Source: Cytophagales bacterium
GTDB taxonomy: Bacteria; Bacteroidota; Bacteroidia; Cytophagales; Spirosomataceae
Reading direction: 5' to 3'
Assembly (NCBI GenBank): GCA_024742395.1
Contig: JANSYO010000013.1
Span: 30,525 to 94,524, forward strand
DNA: 64,000 nucleotides
The translations under genes were made by a program, and so were the position numbers. Positions 47,202 to 54,879 of the stretch are shown in pieces. The notes beneath the pieces are model-generated. The model searched no databases. It was not told the origin of the DNA and saw only the letters and a list, made by a program, of their open reading frames with translations. Positions within the stretch are counted from its first letter, which is position 1. Every line of letters begins with the position of its first letter.

Positions 47202-48344
47202 ATGGATTCGGTTTTTATCATAAAATCATTAATCATACTAGGGATTTTCGCTATTTCATTGACCATAGCGGCCTACGAAACTTATTTTGAGCGTGTAATT
47301 GCGGCTTTTATTCAAGACAGAGTGGGACCAGACAGAGCCGGCCCCTTCGGTCTTCTTCAGCCTTTAGCAGATGCCGGCAAACTATTCTTTAAAGAGGATT
47401 TTATACCAGGCATGGCAGACAAATGGTTGTTTATCTTAGGACCATCACTGGCCATGCTAACAGCTCTTATGACAAGTGCAGTCATTCCTTTCGGGGATAG
47501 TATTTTATATGATGGTCAAGAAATTCTTGTTCAAGGTATTGAGGTTAACATAGGAATCCTATGGGTATTTGGTGTGGTATCCTTAGGAGTTTATGGTATA
47601 TTGATAGGAGGATGGGCGTCAAATAACAAATACTCCTTATATGGAGCTATCAGAGCAGCTTCTCAAAATATCTCCTATGAACTAGCAATGGGGCTTTCTA
47701 TTATCGCTGTTTTGATGATGGCCAGTTCTTTATCTTTGAGAACTATTGTAGAAAGTCAACATGGAATGAACTGGAATATCTTCTACCAACCATTGGGCTT
47801 CATCATATTCCTTACTTGCTCTTTTGCTGAATGTAACAGAACTCCTTTTGATCTTCCTGAATCAGAAAATGAACTGGTAGCAGGCTATCATACAGAATAT
47901 GGTTCTATGAAATTAGGTCTTTATCTTTTTTCAGAATACGTCAACATGTTTATCTCATCGGCTGTTATTGCTACGCTATTTTTAGGTGGCTTTAACTATC
48001 CTGGTATGGATTGGGTTTACGCTACTATGACAGAAAACTTTGGAGCAGTGGTGGGTCATAATCTATCTACTTTGGCAGGTACTCTTGTATTTTTTGCTAA
48101 GATTTTTGCCTTCATTTTCTTATTCATGTGGGTAAGATGGACATTACCCAGATTCAGATATGATCAATTGATGGACTTAGGCTGGAAAGGTTTGATACCT
48201 TTAGCTATAGTTAACTTAATCATTACAGCTGCTGCAGAGCTTTCAGGACATGCTCTTTTAGTAAACTGGATAGGCCTTGGAGTCTTCATTGCCTTAGTTT
48301 ACGCGTGGTCAGCTATTTTTGGAACAAAGAAAACAAGCCTTTAA
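47202..48344 (+). CDS. nuoH: NADH-quinone oxidoreductase subunit H
   Basis: 380-residue, about 8-helix membrane subunit forming the quinone channel between arms. Signatures: RVGPDRAGPFGLLQPLADAG and AECNRTPFDLPESENELVAG, plus the Glu-rich loop and a conserved WVRWTLPRFRYDQLM. Family length, intact. nuoI starts 1 bp after its stop. Confidence 0.96.
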   Translation: MDSVFIIKSLIILGIFAISLTIAAYETYFERVIAAFIQDRVGPDRAGPFGLLQPLADAGKLFFKEDFIPGMADKWLFILGPSLAMLTALMTSAVIPFGDSILYDGQEILVQGIEVNIGILWVFGVVSLGVYGILIGGWASNNKYSLYGAIRAASQNISYELAMGLSIIAVLMMASSLSLRTIVESQHGMNWNIFYQPLGFIIFLTCSFAECNRTPFDLPESENELVAGYHTEYGSMKLGLYLFSEYVNMFISSAVIATLFLGGFNYPGMDWVYATMTENFGAVVGHNLSTLAGTLVFFAKIFAFIFLFMWVRWTLPRFRYDQLMDLGWKGLIPLAIVNLIITAAAELSGHALLVNWIGLGVFIALVYAWSAIFGTKKTSL

Positions 48345-48345
48345 T

Positions 48346-48912
48346 ATGCAATTAACCGACAGATCAAAGAAAACAGATAAAACGCCTTTGACCTTGGCAG
48401 AGAAAAGCTATCTGCCCGGTATAGCCAAAGGACTTGGAATTACTTTAAAGCACTTTTTCTCTAAAAAGGCAACGATCAGATATCCTGAACAAAAAAGATA
48501 TCTTGGTCCAATTTTCAGAGGGCACCACATACTCAAAAGAGACGAAGAAGGACGTGAACGATGCACGGCATGTGGATTATGTGCCGTAGCTTGTCCTGCA
48601 GAGGCCATCTCTATGGTGGCAGCCGAAAGAGTAAAAGGCGAAGAATCTCTTTACAGAGAAGAGAAGTATGCAGCTTCTTATGAAATCAATATGCTTAGAT
48701 GTATCTTCTGTGGTCTTTGCGAAGAAGCTTGTCCTAAAGAAGCTGTTTATTTAAGACATGATAAGTTTGTGCCCGTGTTTACCAGCAGAGATCAGGTGAT
48801 TTACGGCAAAGATCAGCTTGTAGAAGACATGAACGAGCGATACGAGCGTGACGCCTGGACAAAAGAAGAAATGCAAAAATTATGGGCTCAGCAAAAGCCT
48901 GTTAACTATTAA
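48346..48912 (+). CDS. nuoI: NADH-quinone oxidoreductase subunit I
   Basis: 189-residue subunit with two 4Fe-4S clusters (N6a/N6b), ligated by CTACGLCAVACPAEA and CIFCGLCEEACPKEA. The ATG at 48346 directly follows the nuoH stop; a longer in-frame start at 48319 lies within nuoH and is less likely. Adds a basic amphipathic N terminus (GITLKHFFSKKATIRYP). Confidence 0.95.
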   Translation: MQLTDRSKKTDKTPLTLAEKSYLPGIAKGLGITLKHFFSKKATIRYPEQKRYLGPIFRGHHILKRDEEGRERCTACGLCAVACPAEAISMVAAERVKGEESLYREEKYAASYEINMLRCIFCGLCEEACPKEAVYLRHDKFVPVFTSRDQVIYGKDQLVEDMNERYERDAWTKEEMQKLWAQQKPVNY

Positions 48913-48918
48913 GAATTT

Positions 48919-49464
48919 ATGGATTTTCTAGATACAATTAAAAGCCTTTCAATGACCCAATGGTCATTTTATGTCGTATCCATTTTTACACTTTTTGGTG
49001 CTTTAGGTACTATCATGTCTAAGAATGCGATCCATAGTGTCATTTATCTTATTCTAACCTTCTTTTCTTTATCTGCTCATTACGTTTTACTGAATGCCCA
49101 GTTTCTGGCAGCTGTAAATATTGTGGTGTATGCGGGGGCCATTATGGTTTTGTTTTTATTCGTGGTCATGTTTCTTAATATTAGAGATGAAGCCTCTGAA
49201 CTCAATAACAATAAGGTAATGATTGCAGCCTCCATCGTAGGAGGAACTATCGGTCTTATACTTGTAGCGGCTATACGTTTGACTGACATTCCACGAGTAA
49301 ACCCTTATACATATCAGGTGAAAACAGGTTTTATTGAAACTTTAGGAAAGTTACTTTACAGTAAATACCTTCTACCTTTTGAACTTGTTTCTGTTCTGTT
49401 TCTAATAGCCATGACCGGTGCTGTTATGCTTGGAAAGAGAGAAAAAGGAGAGCGTAATTTCTAA
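48919..49464 (+). CDS. nuoJ: NADH-quinone oxidoreductase subunit J
   Basis: 181-residue membrane subunit with about five hydrophobic helices, including VVYAGAIMVLFLFVVMFLNI and LFLIAMTGAVMLGKREKGER, the typical NuoJ end. The stop overlaps the ATG of a GNAT acetyltransferase gene (TAATG) where nuoK would be expected. NuoK, L, M and N are not in the window. Confidence 0.95.
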   Translation: MDFLDTIKSLSMTQWSFYVVSIFTLFGALGTIMSKNAIHSVIYLILTFFSLSAHYVLLNAQFLAAVNIVVYAGAIMVLFLFVVMFLNIRDEASELNNNKVMIAASIVGGTIGLILVAAIRLTDIPRVNPYTYQVKTGFIETLGKLLYSKYLLPFELVSVLFLIAMTGAVMLGKREKGERNF

Positions 49465-49958
49465 TGAAAGCCTCTGAAAGACTTACTTTTACTCAGCTTA
49501 ACTTAAGTCACAAGGAGGAGTCTGTATTACTCTCTACTAATGAACAAACCATGAAGTATATTCGTGGTGGAGCGTTAAACAAAATAAAGGCAGAGGAAAG
49601 GTTTGAATATCAACTTGAGCTTAACTCAGCGAGTCCTGATTTCGGCTTTTTTAGCTGCTATTTGAAAGAAAGCAGCACCTATATTGGCAATGCAAAATTC
49701 ACTCATTTTGAGGATGAATATATTGAAGTAGGCTATGCTCTTTTACCTGCATATTGGGGTATGGGTCTAGCCACAGAAATTTTGGTCAGTCTCATTGCTC
49801 ACGCCAAAACCGTAAAAGATTCAAAGCCACTGATAGGGATTGTAGAAACAAGAAACAATGCCTCTCTTCATGTGCTGGAGAAGCAAGGTTTTGTTTTTAA
49901 AGAAATGAGATCAAATGAAGGAATTGAGATAGCACTTTACACTAAAACCAATTACTAG
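49464..49958 (+). CDS. GNAT-family N-acetyltransferase
   Basis: 164 residues of the RimJ/RimL-like GNAT type: LNLSHKEESVLL, EYIEVGYALLPAYWGMGLAT (acetyl-CoA binding motif region, about 85-110), TRNNASLHVLEKQGF. It transfers acetyl from acetyl-CoA to an unknown amine, perhaps a protein N terminus. Its start overlaps the nuoJ stop, so it is part of the nuo transcript. The gamma-CA gene begins 1 bp after it. Confidence 0.88.
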   Translation: MKASERLTFTQLNLSHKEESVLLSTNEQTMKYIRGGALNKIKAEERFEYQLELNSASPDFGFFSCYLKESSTYIGNAKFTHFEDEYIEVGYALLPAYWGMGLATEILVSLIAHAKTVKDSKPLIGIVETRNNASLHVLEKQGFVFKEMRSNEGIEIALYTKTNY

Positions 49959-49959
49959 T

Positions 49960-50478
49960 ATGGCTACTATTCTTCCAGTTAAAGGTAAATTGCCGGTTAT
50001 CCCAGAAAATTGCTGGCTGGCTCCAAACAGTACTGTAGTGGGCGATGTAGAAATGGGTAATGACTGCACAGTATGGTTTAATGCTGTCATAAGAGGTGAT
50101 GTAAACTCAATAAGAATGGGCAACCAGGTGAATATTCAAGATGGAGCGGTGATACACTGCACCTATCAAAAAACTCAAACCATTCTTGGCAATCATGTAA
50201 GTGTAGGTCACAATGCCATTCTTCATGGCTGTGTAGTTGAAGATGAGGTACTCATTGGTATGGGTGCAATTGTCATGGATGGGGTGCACGTAGGCAAAAA
50301 CAGTATCATCGGTGCCGGAGCAATTGTAACGCAAAATACAGTTATTCCACCCGGAACTGTGTGGGTTGGAAATCCGGCCAAATATTTAAAGGACGTTTCA
50401 GAAACTGCCGGAGAAGTCTTTATGAGAACAAGCAATAATTATGTAACGTATGCAGGATGGTTTGGCAAAGAAGAGTAG
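49960..50478 (+). CDS. Gamma-class carbonic anhydrase family protein
   Basis: 172-residue left-handed beta-helix protein of hexapeptide repeats (VVGDVEMGNDCTVWFNAVIR, GMGAIVMDGVHVGKNSIIGA). The three zinc histidines of the gamma-CA family are present: His66 (VIHCTY), His84 and His89 (VGHNAILHG), along with Arg45, Asp47 and Gln60. CO2 hydration is expected if active; many relatives (CamH/YrdA/PaaY) are weak or untested. It is the last gene of the nuo transcript, 1 bp after the GNAT gene, and convergent with the next gene, 1 bp apart. Confidence 0.9.
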   Translation: MATILPVKGKLPVIPENCWLAPNSTVVGDVEMGNDCTVWFNAVIRGDVNSIRMGNQVNIQDGAVIHCTYQKTQTILGNHVSVGHNAILHGCVVEDEVLIGMGAIVMDGVHVGKNSIIGAGAIVTQNTVIPPGTVWVGNPAKYLKDVSETAGEVFMRTSNNYVTYAGWFGKEE

Positions 50479-50479
50479 T

Positions 50480-51187
50480 CTAGTTACTTCCGTTAAAAAT
50501 GGCGTCTCTAGAGCCCTGATTTCTCGGTGAATACTCCCCCTTCTTGTAGGCCTTATTACTAAAAGATCCGTTTTTAATAGAACTTATGAAGCTTTTCCAA
50601 GCTATTGGATTCAACAGTGGATTAGTAGTCACAGAACCCCTGCTTTGAATATTTTGCAGTTGCTGATTCATGGCATACCTATAATTCTGATCAGCACTCA
50701 TACCTTGCATTGCTATAGCCCTGTCAAGATTATCTCTGCTTAAGTTTTCTTCCATATAGGCTCTCTCGCGAGCATCAGGCAGCTCCATTTCAATCAGTGC
50801 CAACTTAAATTCTTCTTCATTGCTAAAAGGATATACTTTAACTTCTTTTAACATCTTCGCATCCTCATTTAGCTCCACTACGGCAGAATATGTAAGCATA
50901 ACATCACGTGGAATAATATGATATTGCTTCTTAAACCCTAGGTAACTAAACACGATACTATCGCCGGGGAATACGTTTAAAAGGAAGTATCCCTTCTCAT
51001 TTGTAAGGGTACCTCTACCTGCTCTTTCATTAATAATATATGCCCCGGGAAGAGGCTCATCTGTCTTACCATCAATCACAAAGCCACTAAACGTAATGAA
51101 TTTCTTGTCTCCTTGGGCATAACTTTCTGAGGCCCCTAAAAGAGCTAAAAATAACATCACAAAACCCACCAACCGCTTTAACATCAA
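50480..51187 (-). CDS. Exported protein with carboxypeptidase-regulatory-like domain
   Basis: 235 residues: signal peptide (LVGFVMLFLALLGASESYAQ), one CarboxypepD_reg-like beta-sandwich (about 30-115; FSGFVIDGKTDEPLPGAYII, GTLTNEKGYFLLNVFPGD, SYLGFKKQY) and a C-terminal part rich in Asn/Gln/Ser (AIAMQGMSADQNYRYAMN). Seen in other Bacteroidota as a partner of envelope biogenesis genes, but function is unknown. Its ATG overlaps the cdsA stop by 4 bp; it is the last gene of the gldD-cdsA operon. Confidence 0.8.
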   Translation of the reverse strand: MMLKRLVGFVMLFLALLGASESYAQGDKKFITFSGFVIDGKTDEPLPGAYIINERAGRGTLTNEKGYFLLNVFPGDSIVFSYLGFKKQYHIIPRDVMLTYSAVVELNEDAKMLKEVKVYPFSNEEEFKLALIEMELPDARERAYMEENLSRDNLDRAIAMQGMSADQNYRYAMNQQLQNIQSRGSVTTNPLLNPIAWKSFISSIKNGSFSNKAYKKGEYSPRNQGSRDAIFNGSN

Positions 51188-52023
51188 GAGAATATTTTTA
51201 GAAAAGTAACAATAAATGGAATTGAAAGCAATAGGCCATCAAACCTGTCAAGGAAACCGCCATGACCCGGAATCATGCTTCCTGAGTCCTTTATAGCTAT
51301 ACTCCTTTTAAATAATGACTCCACCAAATCTCCTAAGGTGCCGGTAATGGCAATAATAAGAGCTATGGTAAGCCATTTCCAGAGAGATAGGTCCTGATAG
51401 TACCTTGAAATCAGAAACGCAACCAGCAACGAGCTTATTGCACCACCAAAAAAGCCTTCCCAAGTCTTCTTTGGAGAAATTCTTTCAAATAGTTTTCTTT
51501 TGCCCACTAAAGTACCTGCAAAATAGGCCCCACTATCATTAACCCATAGAATCAATAATATACCTAACATCAAAAGTGGTTTATAGGTTTCGGGTTCTAT
51601 ACCTAATTCGATAGCCAAAGAAAAGGGTACAGCCACATAGATGATGCCTAGAAATGTATAACCCAAATTGGTAAAGGGTTTTGGGTCTGAACGCTTGTAG
51701 AGCTTAATGAAAAAAGTAATGGTTAGTAAAGGAATGATGGCATAATAGTATTTAAACGGCCAAACTTTACTTTCAATAAAATAGGTCAAAACATTAAGCA
51801 CGACTCCGCAGAATGTTCCGTAAATAGTCAAAGGGATGTTCCCATTAAGTCCTACCAACCGGTAAAACTCTGTTTGTGTTAAAACTGCAATCAAAAGAAA
51901 GATCAACCAATATGTTAAAGGCGAATAGAACATCGCAGAAATGATAATGACCACTCCTACTATTGCCGCTATAATTCTTTGGGTAAGATTTGAGTAATTA
52001 TCTAGTCTCTTCGTCATGCTCAT
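51184..52023 (-). CDS. cdsA: Phosphatidate cytidylyltransferase
   Basis: Makes CDP-diacylglycerol from phosphatidic acid and CTP, the branch point of phospholipid synthesis, in the inner membrane. 279 residues with about eight hydrophobic helices and the family signature near the C terminus (KRSIAIKDSGSMIPGHGG, then DRFDGLL). It overlaps the DUF2007-like gene upstream by 26 bp and the regulatory-like gene downstream by 4 bp. Confidence 0.95.
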   Translation of the reverse strand: MSMTKRLDNYSNLTQRIIAAIVGVVIIISAMFYSPLTYWLIFLLIAVLTQTEFYRLVGLNGNIPLTIYGTFCGVVLNVLTYFIESKVWPFKYYYAIIPLLTITFFIKLYKRSDPKPFTNLGYTFLGIIYVAVPFSLAIELGIEPETYKPLLMLGILLILWVNDSGAYFAGTLVGKRKLFERISPKKTWEGFFGGAISSLLVAFLISRYYQDLSLWKWLTIALIIAITGTLGDLVESLFKRSIAIKDSGSMIPGHGGFLDRFDGLLLSIPFIVTFLKIFS

Positions 52024-52240
52024 TTAGAAAGGCTTCAGTAATAATTCGGGCGGCGTCCATATCTTTTGTTCTTACATACACAAAATAGGCTCCAAAAACG
52101 GGGTATATACTGTCCTTTTTATTTATTAATACACACTCAATTTCATTGTTTTGCAATTCATTTTTGAGGAGTTCCATTTGCATGGCATTCTCAGACTTAT
52201 GAATGATTTGCCAGTCTTCTGACTGTGTTGAAAATATCAT
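51998..52240 (-). CDS. DUF2007-like putative signal-transducing protein
   Basis: 80 residues matching the small DUF2007 pattern: WQIIHKSENAMQMELLKNEL then NNEIECVLINKKDS and YVRTKDMDAARIITEAF. Alpha-beta, cytoplasmic, ligand unknown. Starts 4 bp inside gldD's end and runs 26 bp into cdsA, so it is part of a tightly coupled operon. Confidence 0.78.
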   Translation of the reverse strand: MIFSTQSEDWQIIHKSENAMQMELLKNELQNNEIECVLINKKDSIYPVFGAYFVYVRTKDMDAARIITEAFLNEHDEETR

Positions 52241-52821
52241 TTTTTCCAGGTTAATGTTTCTAAAATATGCCAGCAGTCTTCTTTCATGTACTCTATCACG
52301 GGTCTTAAAGAATCGTTTAAGGTAGGCTCCATTAAATAAAGTGCACCCCTGAGATAATGCTTACTTGTGTCTGTCATATAGAACTGAAAGTGGCTGGGCA
52401 CCTCACCTTCTAACTCTATGGTAACAGCACGTTTGCCATTTTTTAACTCCACTACCTGCTCTTTCTGGGAGGTTGCTTTCACATGATGCTTTCCTGCCAG
52501 CTTAAAGGCGTCGTCAATATGCTTTGAGAGCTTATTCAAATCTCCATTCAAAGGCTTGTAAGTAAACTGAATAAGGGAGTTTAGTTCAGGATATCGTACT
52601 ATCACCCAGTCAGGTTCTGCCTGACCAAAGGTATCAGGCTCTAAGACTGCCGAAGTTGAGTATTCAAAAGAATACGGATGCTGCTCTTGCATTTTTTGAT
52701 ACTCATGAGGCGGTAATTCTATCCGGTTAAAACCTTTCGGTTTTGGGGTAAAAATTTCCTGACCTCCACATGCCCATAAAACATTACAAGCTGCAAAGTA
52801 TAACAATATCTTCTTTATCAT
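52237..52821 (-). CDS. gldD: Gliding motility lipoprotein GldD
   Basis: A 194-residue lipoprotein (MIKKILLYFAACNVLWAC, Cys near residue 18) with the GldD pattern: IFTPKPKGFNRIELPPHEYQ, HPYSFEYS, LIQFTYKPLNGDLNKLSKHI, then QFYMTDTSKHYLRGALYL. GldD is required for gliding in Flavobacterium johnsoniae and is found with the T9SS. ATG 52821 is chosen; a longer frame from 52848 begins inside the -7 promoter box. First gene of an operon with the DUF2007-like gene, cdsA and a regulatory-like gene. Confidence 0.9.
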   Translation of the reverse strand: MIKKILLYFAACNVLWACGGQEIFTPKPKGFNRIELPPHEYQKMQEQHPYSFEYSTSAVLEPDTFGQAEPDWVIVRYPELNSLIQFTYKPLNGDLNKLSKHIDDAFKLAGKHHVKATSQKEQVVELKNGKRAVTIELEGEVPSHFQFYMTDTSKHYLRGALYLMEPTLNDSLRPVIEYMKEDCWHILETLTWKK

Positions 52822-52845
52822 GAATTCTTCTAAGAATACTTCTGG

Positions 52846-52875
52846 CAAAGATACTCAATGAAACTTCATCCACAA
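52846..52875 (-). promoter_or_regulatory. Promoter of the gldD-cdsA operon
   Basis: Minus strand TTG (52875-52873), a 19-base spacer, TATCTTTG (52853-52846): a full Bacteroidota promoter match about 25 bases before the gldD ATG. It overrules the longer gldD start. Confidence 0.8.
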
Positions 52876-53025
52876 TTGCCAAAGAAGGGCTCATTTCTAA
52901 AAAGCAACTATTTTACCTGGTATTCCTCCCTAATATTAGTGATACCGCCGTAAAGCCATTCTGCAGAATTTTGACAGATCAATTAATTGTTTTTGAGTCT
53001 GATCTTTTAATAAAGTTGTATCACC

Positions 53026-53343
53026 ATGAAAAAATCGAATAAACTCATTTTTTTGGGAGCTAAAACAAGCCTTTTCCCCGCTGAAGTCACACACCTTGAA
53101 GCAGAAATAAACTATACCAAAGTCTATACAGCCAATGGCCAGAATTTGGTATTATCCAGCACCATGAAATCTGTTATGGAATGCCTGCAAGAGCATGGAG
53201 ATTTTATAAGGATAAGCAGAAAGCACGTAGTAAATATGGAGTTTGTAAAATCGACCAGAAAAGATAGCCTTACGCTAATAAATGGATTAAAGCTTAATCC
53301 CTCCAGAAGAAAAAGAAGACAATTAAACCATCTATTTTCATGA
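53026..53343 (+). CDS. LytTR DNA-binding domain protein, no receiver domain
   Basis: 105 residues, essentially one LytTR domain: VTHLEAEINYTKVYTANG, VLSSTMKSVMECLQEH, FIRISRKHVVNMEFVKSTRK, LTLINGLKLNPSRRKRRQL. LytTR domains bind DNA at spaced direct repeats; stand-alone versions lack the phospho-receiver, so how it is controlled is unknown. Its stop overlaps the ATG of the next gene (ATGA), so the two are cotranslated. The basic end (SRRKRRQLNHLF) is as in the LytTR recognition strand. About 200 bp of upstream sequence with no clear promoter. Confidence 0.88.
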   Translation: MKKSNKLIFLGAKTSLFPAEVTHLEAEINYTKVYTANGQNLVLSSTMKSVMECLQEHGDFIRISRKHVVNMEFVKSTRKDSLTLINGLKLNPSRRKRRQLNHLFS

Positions 53344-54221
53344 AACACATTGCGATAATACTTCCACTTTTTATTTTTTCAATTTCAGCATTTGCAGTAC
53401 CTATCTCTATTCCAAATGCTTCTTTTGAGGCTTTCCTCGTTAATGAGGGATTTGATAGCGATGGGTTAGTAAATGGCCAAATGGCTGACACCGACGTTTT
53501 ATCAATGACCAATCTCAATTGCACGAACGATTTGAGTATTACTGGTAATGTTGATCTAAAAGAATTTTCTAACCTTGAAGCCATAAATATAAGAGGGTCA
53601 GGAATAGGTTCCATAGATATCACTGGCCTTATAAGCTTAGTTCATTTAGATATTGGTGGGCCCAATATTATCACTGTGGACTTGAGTACAAATACCAGCC
53701 TTGAATTTCTGGGATTATGGGAAGGAATTGAATATATTGACTTAAGTCAAAACCTAAATTTGATTAATTTTTATGCCTCATTCACAGAATTAAAATTTCT
53801 GGATTTATCGAACAATATTAACATAACCTGGTGTCAGATAACTAATAACAGCCAACTTGGCAGAATTAAATTACATACTGATGTTGGATCCTACTCAAGT
53901 AGTGTTGGCATCTTTAATAACCCTGCCCTTTTCTGCATTGAGGTAAATGACATGATTCTTGCACTGAATAATTTTAATTCACTCATTTGGTTGATTAGTG
54001 GAACACATTCTTTACCCAACCCGTCAAATCCCTTTAGTTTAAGTTGCCCATCTACACCTTCAACTACCGCACTTGTTCTTAAACCCAACCTGTTAGAATT
54101 ACCTAGGCAAAGCAATACAGAGATTACAGCCTTAACCAGTACAAAACCAGGAAGTTTGGTATGGAGCACTGATGATAATTGCGTCAAAGTCTATAACGGC
54201 ACTTCATGGAATTGCTTATAA
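53340..54221 (+). CDS. Exported leucine-rich-repeat-like protein with conserved C-terminal tail
   Basis: 293 residues: signal peptide (MKHIAIILPLFIFSISAFA), an N-terminal cap (IPNASFEAFLVNEGFDSDGL) and irregular leucine-rich repeats of about 20 residues (LKEFSNLEAINIRGSGIGSI, ITGLISLVHLDIGG, NTSLEFLGLWEGIEYIDLSQ, ELKFLDLSNN). The last ~50 residues form a separate tail ending DDNCVKVYNGTSWNCL, shared with the next gene. Surface or periplasmic, binding role likely. Begins within the LytTR gene stop. Confidence 0.75.
   Translation: MKHIAIILPLFIFSISAFAVPISIPNASFEAFLVNEGFDSDGLVNGQMADTDVLSMTNLNCTNDLSITGNVDLKEFSNLEAINIRGSGIGSIDITGLISLVHLDIGGPNIITVDLSTNTSLEFLGLWEGIEYIDLSQNLNLINFYASFTELKFLDLSNNINITWCQITNNSQLGRIKLHTDVGSYSSSVGIFNNPALFCIEVNDMILALNNFNSLIWLISGTHSLPNPSNPFSLSCPSTPSTTALVLKPNLLELPRQSNTEITALTSTKPGSLVWSTDDNCVKVYNGTSWNCL
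54171..54221 (+). repeat. Repeat unit 1 coding the shared C-terminal tail
   Basis: The last 51 bases of the LRR-like gene. Compared with 54767-54817 they differ at six positions, all silent: both copies encode the same 16 residues and a stop. Confidence 0.85.
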
Positions 54222-54232
54222 CCAAAAAAATT

Positions 54233-54817
54233 ATGAAAAAACTTACATGTCTCTCACTTTTGTTCCTGGGGTTGCTATCCAAATCATTTTCTCAGGAAAT
54301 CGAAGCTACTTTCCCCGGTGGAAGCATGGGGGTAATGGTTCAATGGGGAAACAGCTCTGCAACACCCGCATTAGACTCTGGCACCAACAAATATGTTCTT
54401 TGGGTAAGCTCAATTAGTTTTCAAACATTGATGTACAGGCAAAATGGATATTGGTACATCTGGATAGCTCAGTTTGGTCAATACGGCGGAGATTATGGAA
54501 GATGGAAATATCCCATTCAAAGTACTTCGGCCGACCCTCCATGTACAGGAACCTGGGAGTTTTATCCTCCCGGAAGCTCAACCACCAACGGGCAAACCCG
54601 TGATTTCACCATGGTGCCAACTAATGGAGCCGTTTGCTCCGTACCACCTCCTCCATCTGTTCAGTCAACCATTCTGGCACCCACCGGCTTAACATTGCCA
54701 CAGCTTTATAACACGCAAATTTTTGGAATCACCTCTCCTCAACCCGGACAAATGGTTTGGAGTATTGATGATAATTGCGTAAAAGTTTATAATGGCACTT
54801 CCTGGAATTGCCTCTAA
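54233..54817 (+). CDS. Exported protein with the same C-terminal tail
   Basis: 194 residues: signal peptide (MKKLTCLSLLFLGLLSKSFSQ), an aromatic-rich domain of about 110 residues (VLWVSSISFQTLMYRQNGYW, GQYGGDYGRWKYP, GTWEFYPPGSS), a proline linker (VPPPPSVQST), and the same C-terminal tail as the preceding gene (TSPQPGQMVWS, then DDNCVKVYNGTSWNCL). No known family recognised. Starts 11 bp after the LRR-like gene, so it is cotranscribed with it. ATG 54233 is preferred over 54206 because the signal peptide follows it directly. Confidence 0.72.
   Translation: MKKLTCLSLLFLGLLSKSFSQEIEATFPGGSMGVMVQWGNSSATPALDSGTNKYVLWVSSISFQTLMYRQNGYWYIWIAQFGQYGGDYGRWKYPIQSTSADPPCTGTWEFYPPGSSTTNGQTRDFTMVPTNGAVCSVPPPPSVQSTILAPTGLTLPQLYNTQIFGITSPQPGQMVWSIDDNCVKVYNGTSWNCL
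54767..54817 (+). repeat. Repeat unit 2 coding the shared C-terminal tail
   Basis: Last 51 bases of the second exported protein gene; partner of 54171-54221 with 45 of 51 identical bases and an identical protein product. Confidence 0.85.
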
Positions 54818-54833
54818 CTTATTTCGAATCTCT

Positions 54834-54878
54834 GGGTTGAAATTTTTGTTCTATCTTCACGAACAAAGATTTCAACCC
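54834..54878. repeat. 18-bp inverted repeat directly before the acyl-CoA oxidase start
   Basis: Left arm 54834-54851 and right arm 54861-54878 pair over 18 positions with one G-U, around the 9-base loop TATCTTCAC; the ATG is at 54880. No U-tract follows on the plus strand, so it is not a terminator. It could be a regulator operator or an RNA hairpin that hides the ribosome-binding site. Confidence 0.85.
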
Positions 54879-54879
54879 C

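Noticed and set aside
52822..52848. N-terminal extension of GldD
   Set aside because: It begins inside a full promoter match and pushes the lipoprotein signal away from the N terminus.
54834..54878. Terminator for the LytTR-LRR cassette
   Set aside because: There is no T-run after the stem on the plus strand and the ATG of the next gene follows at once; on the minus strand no gene ends there.
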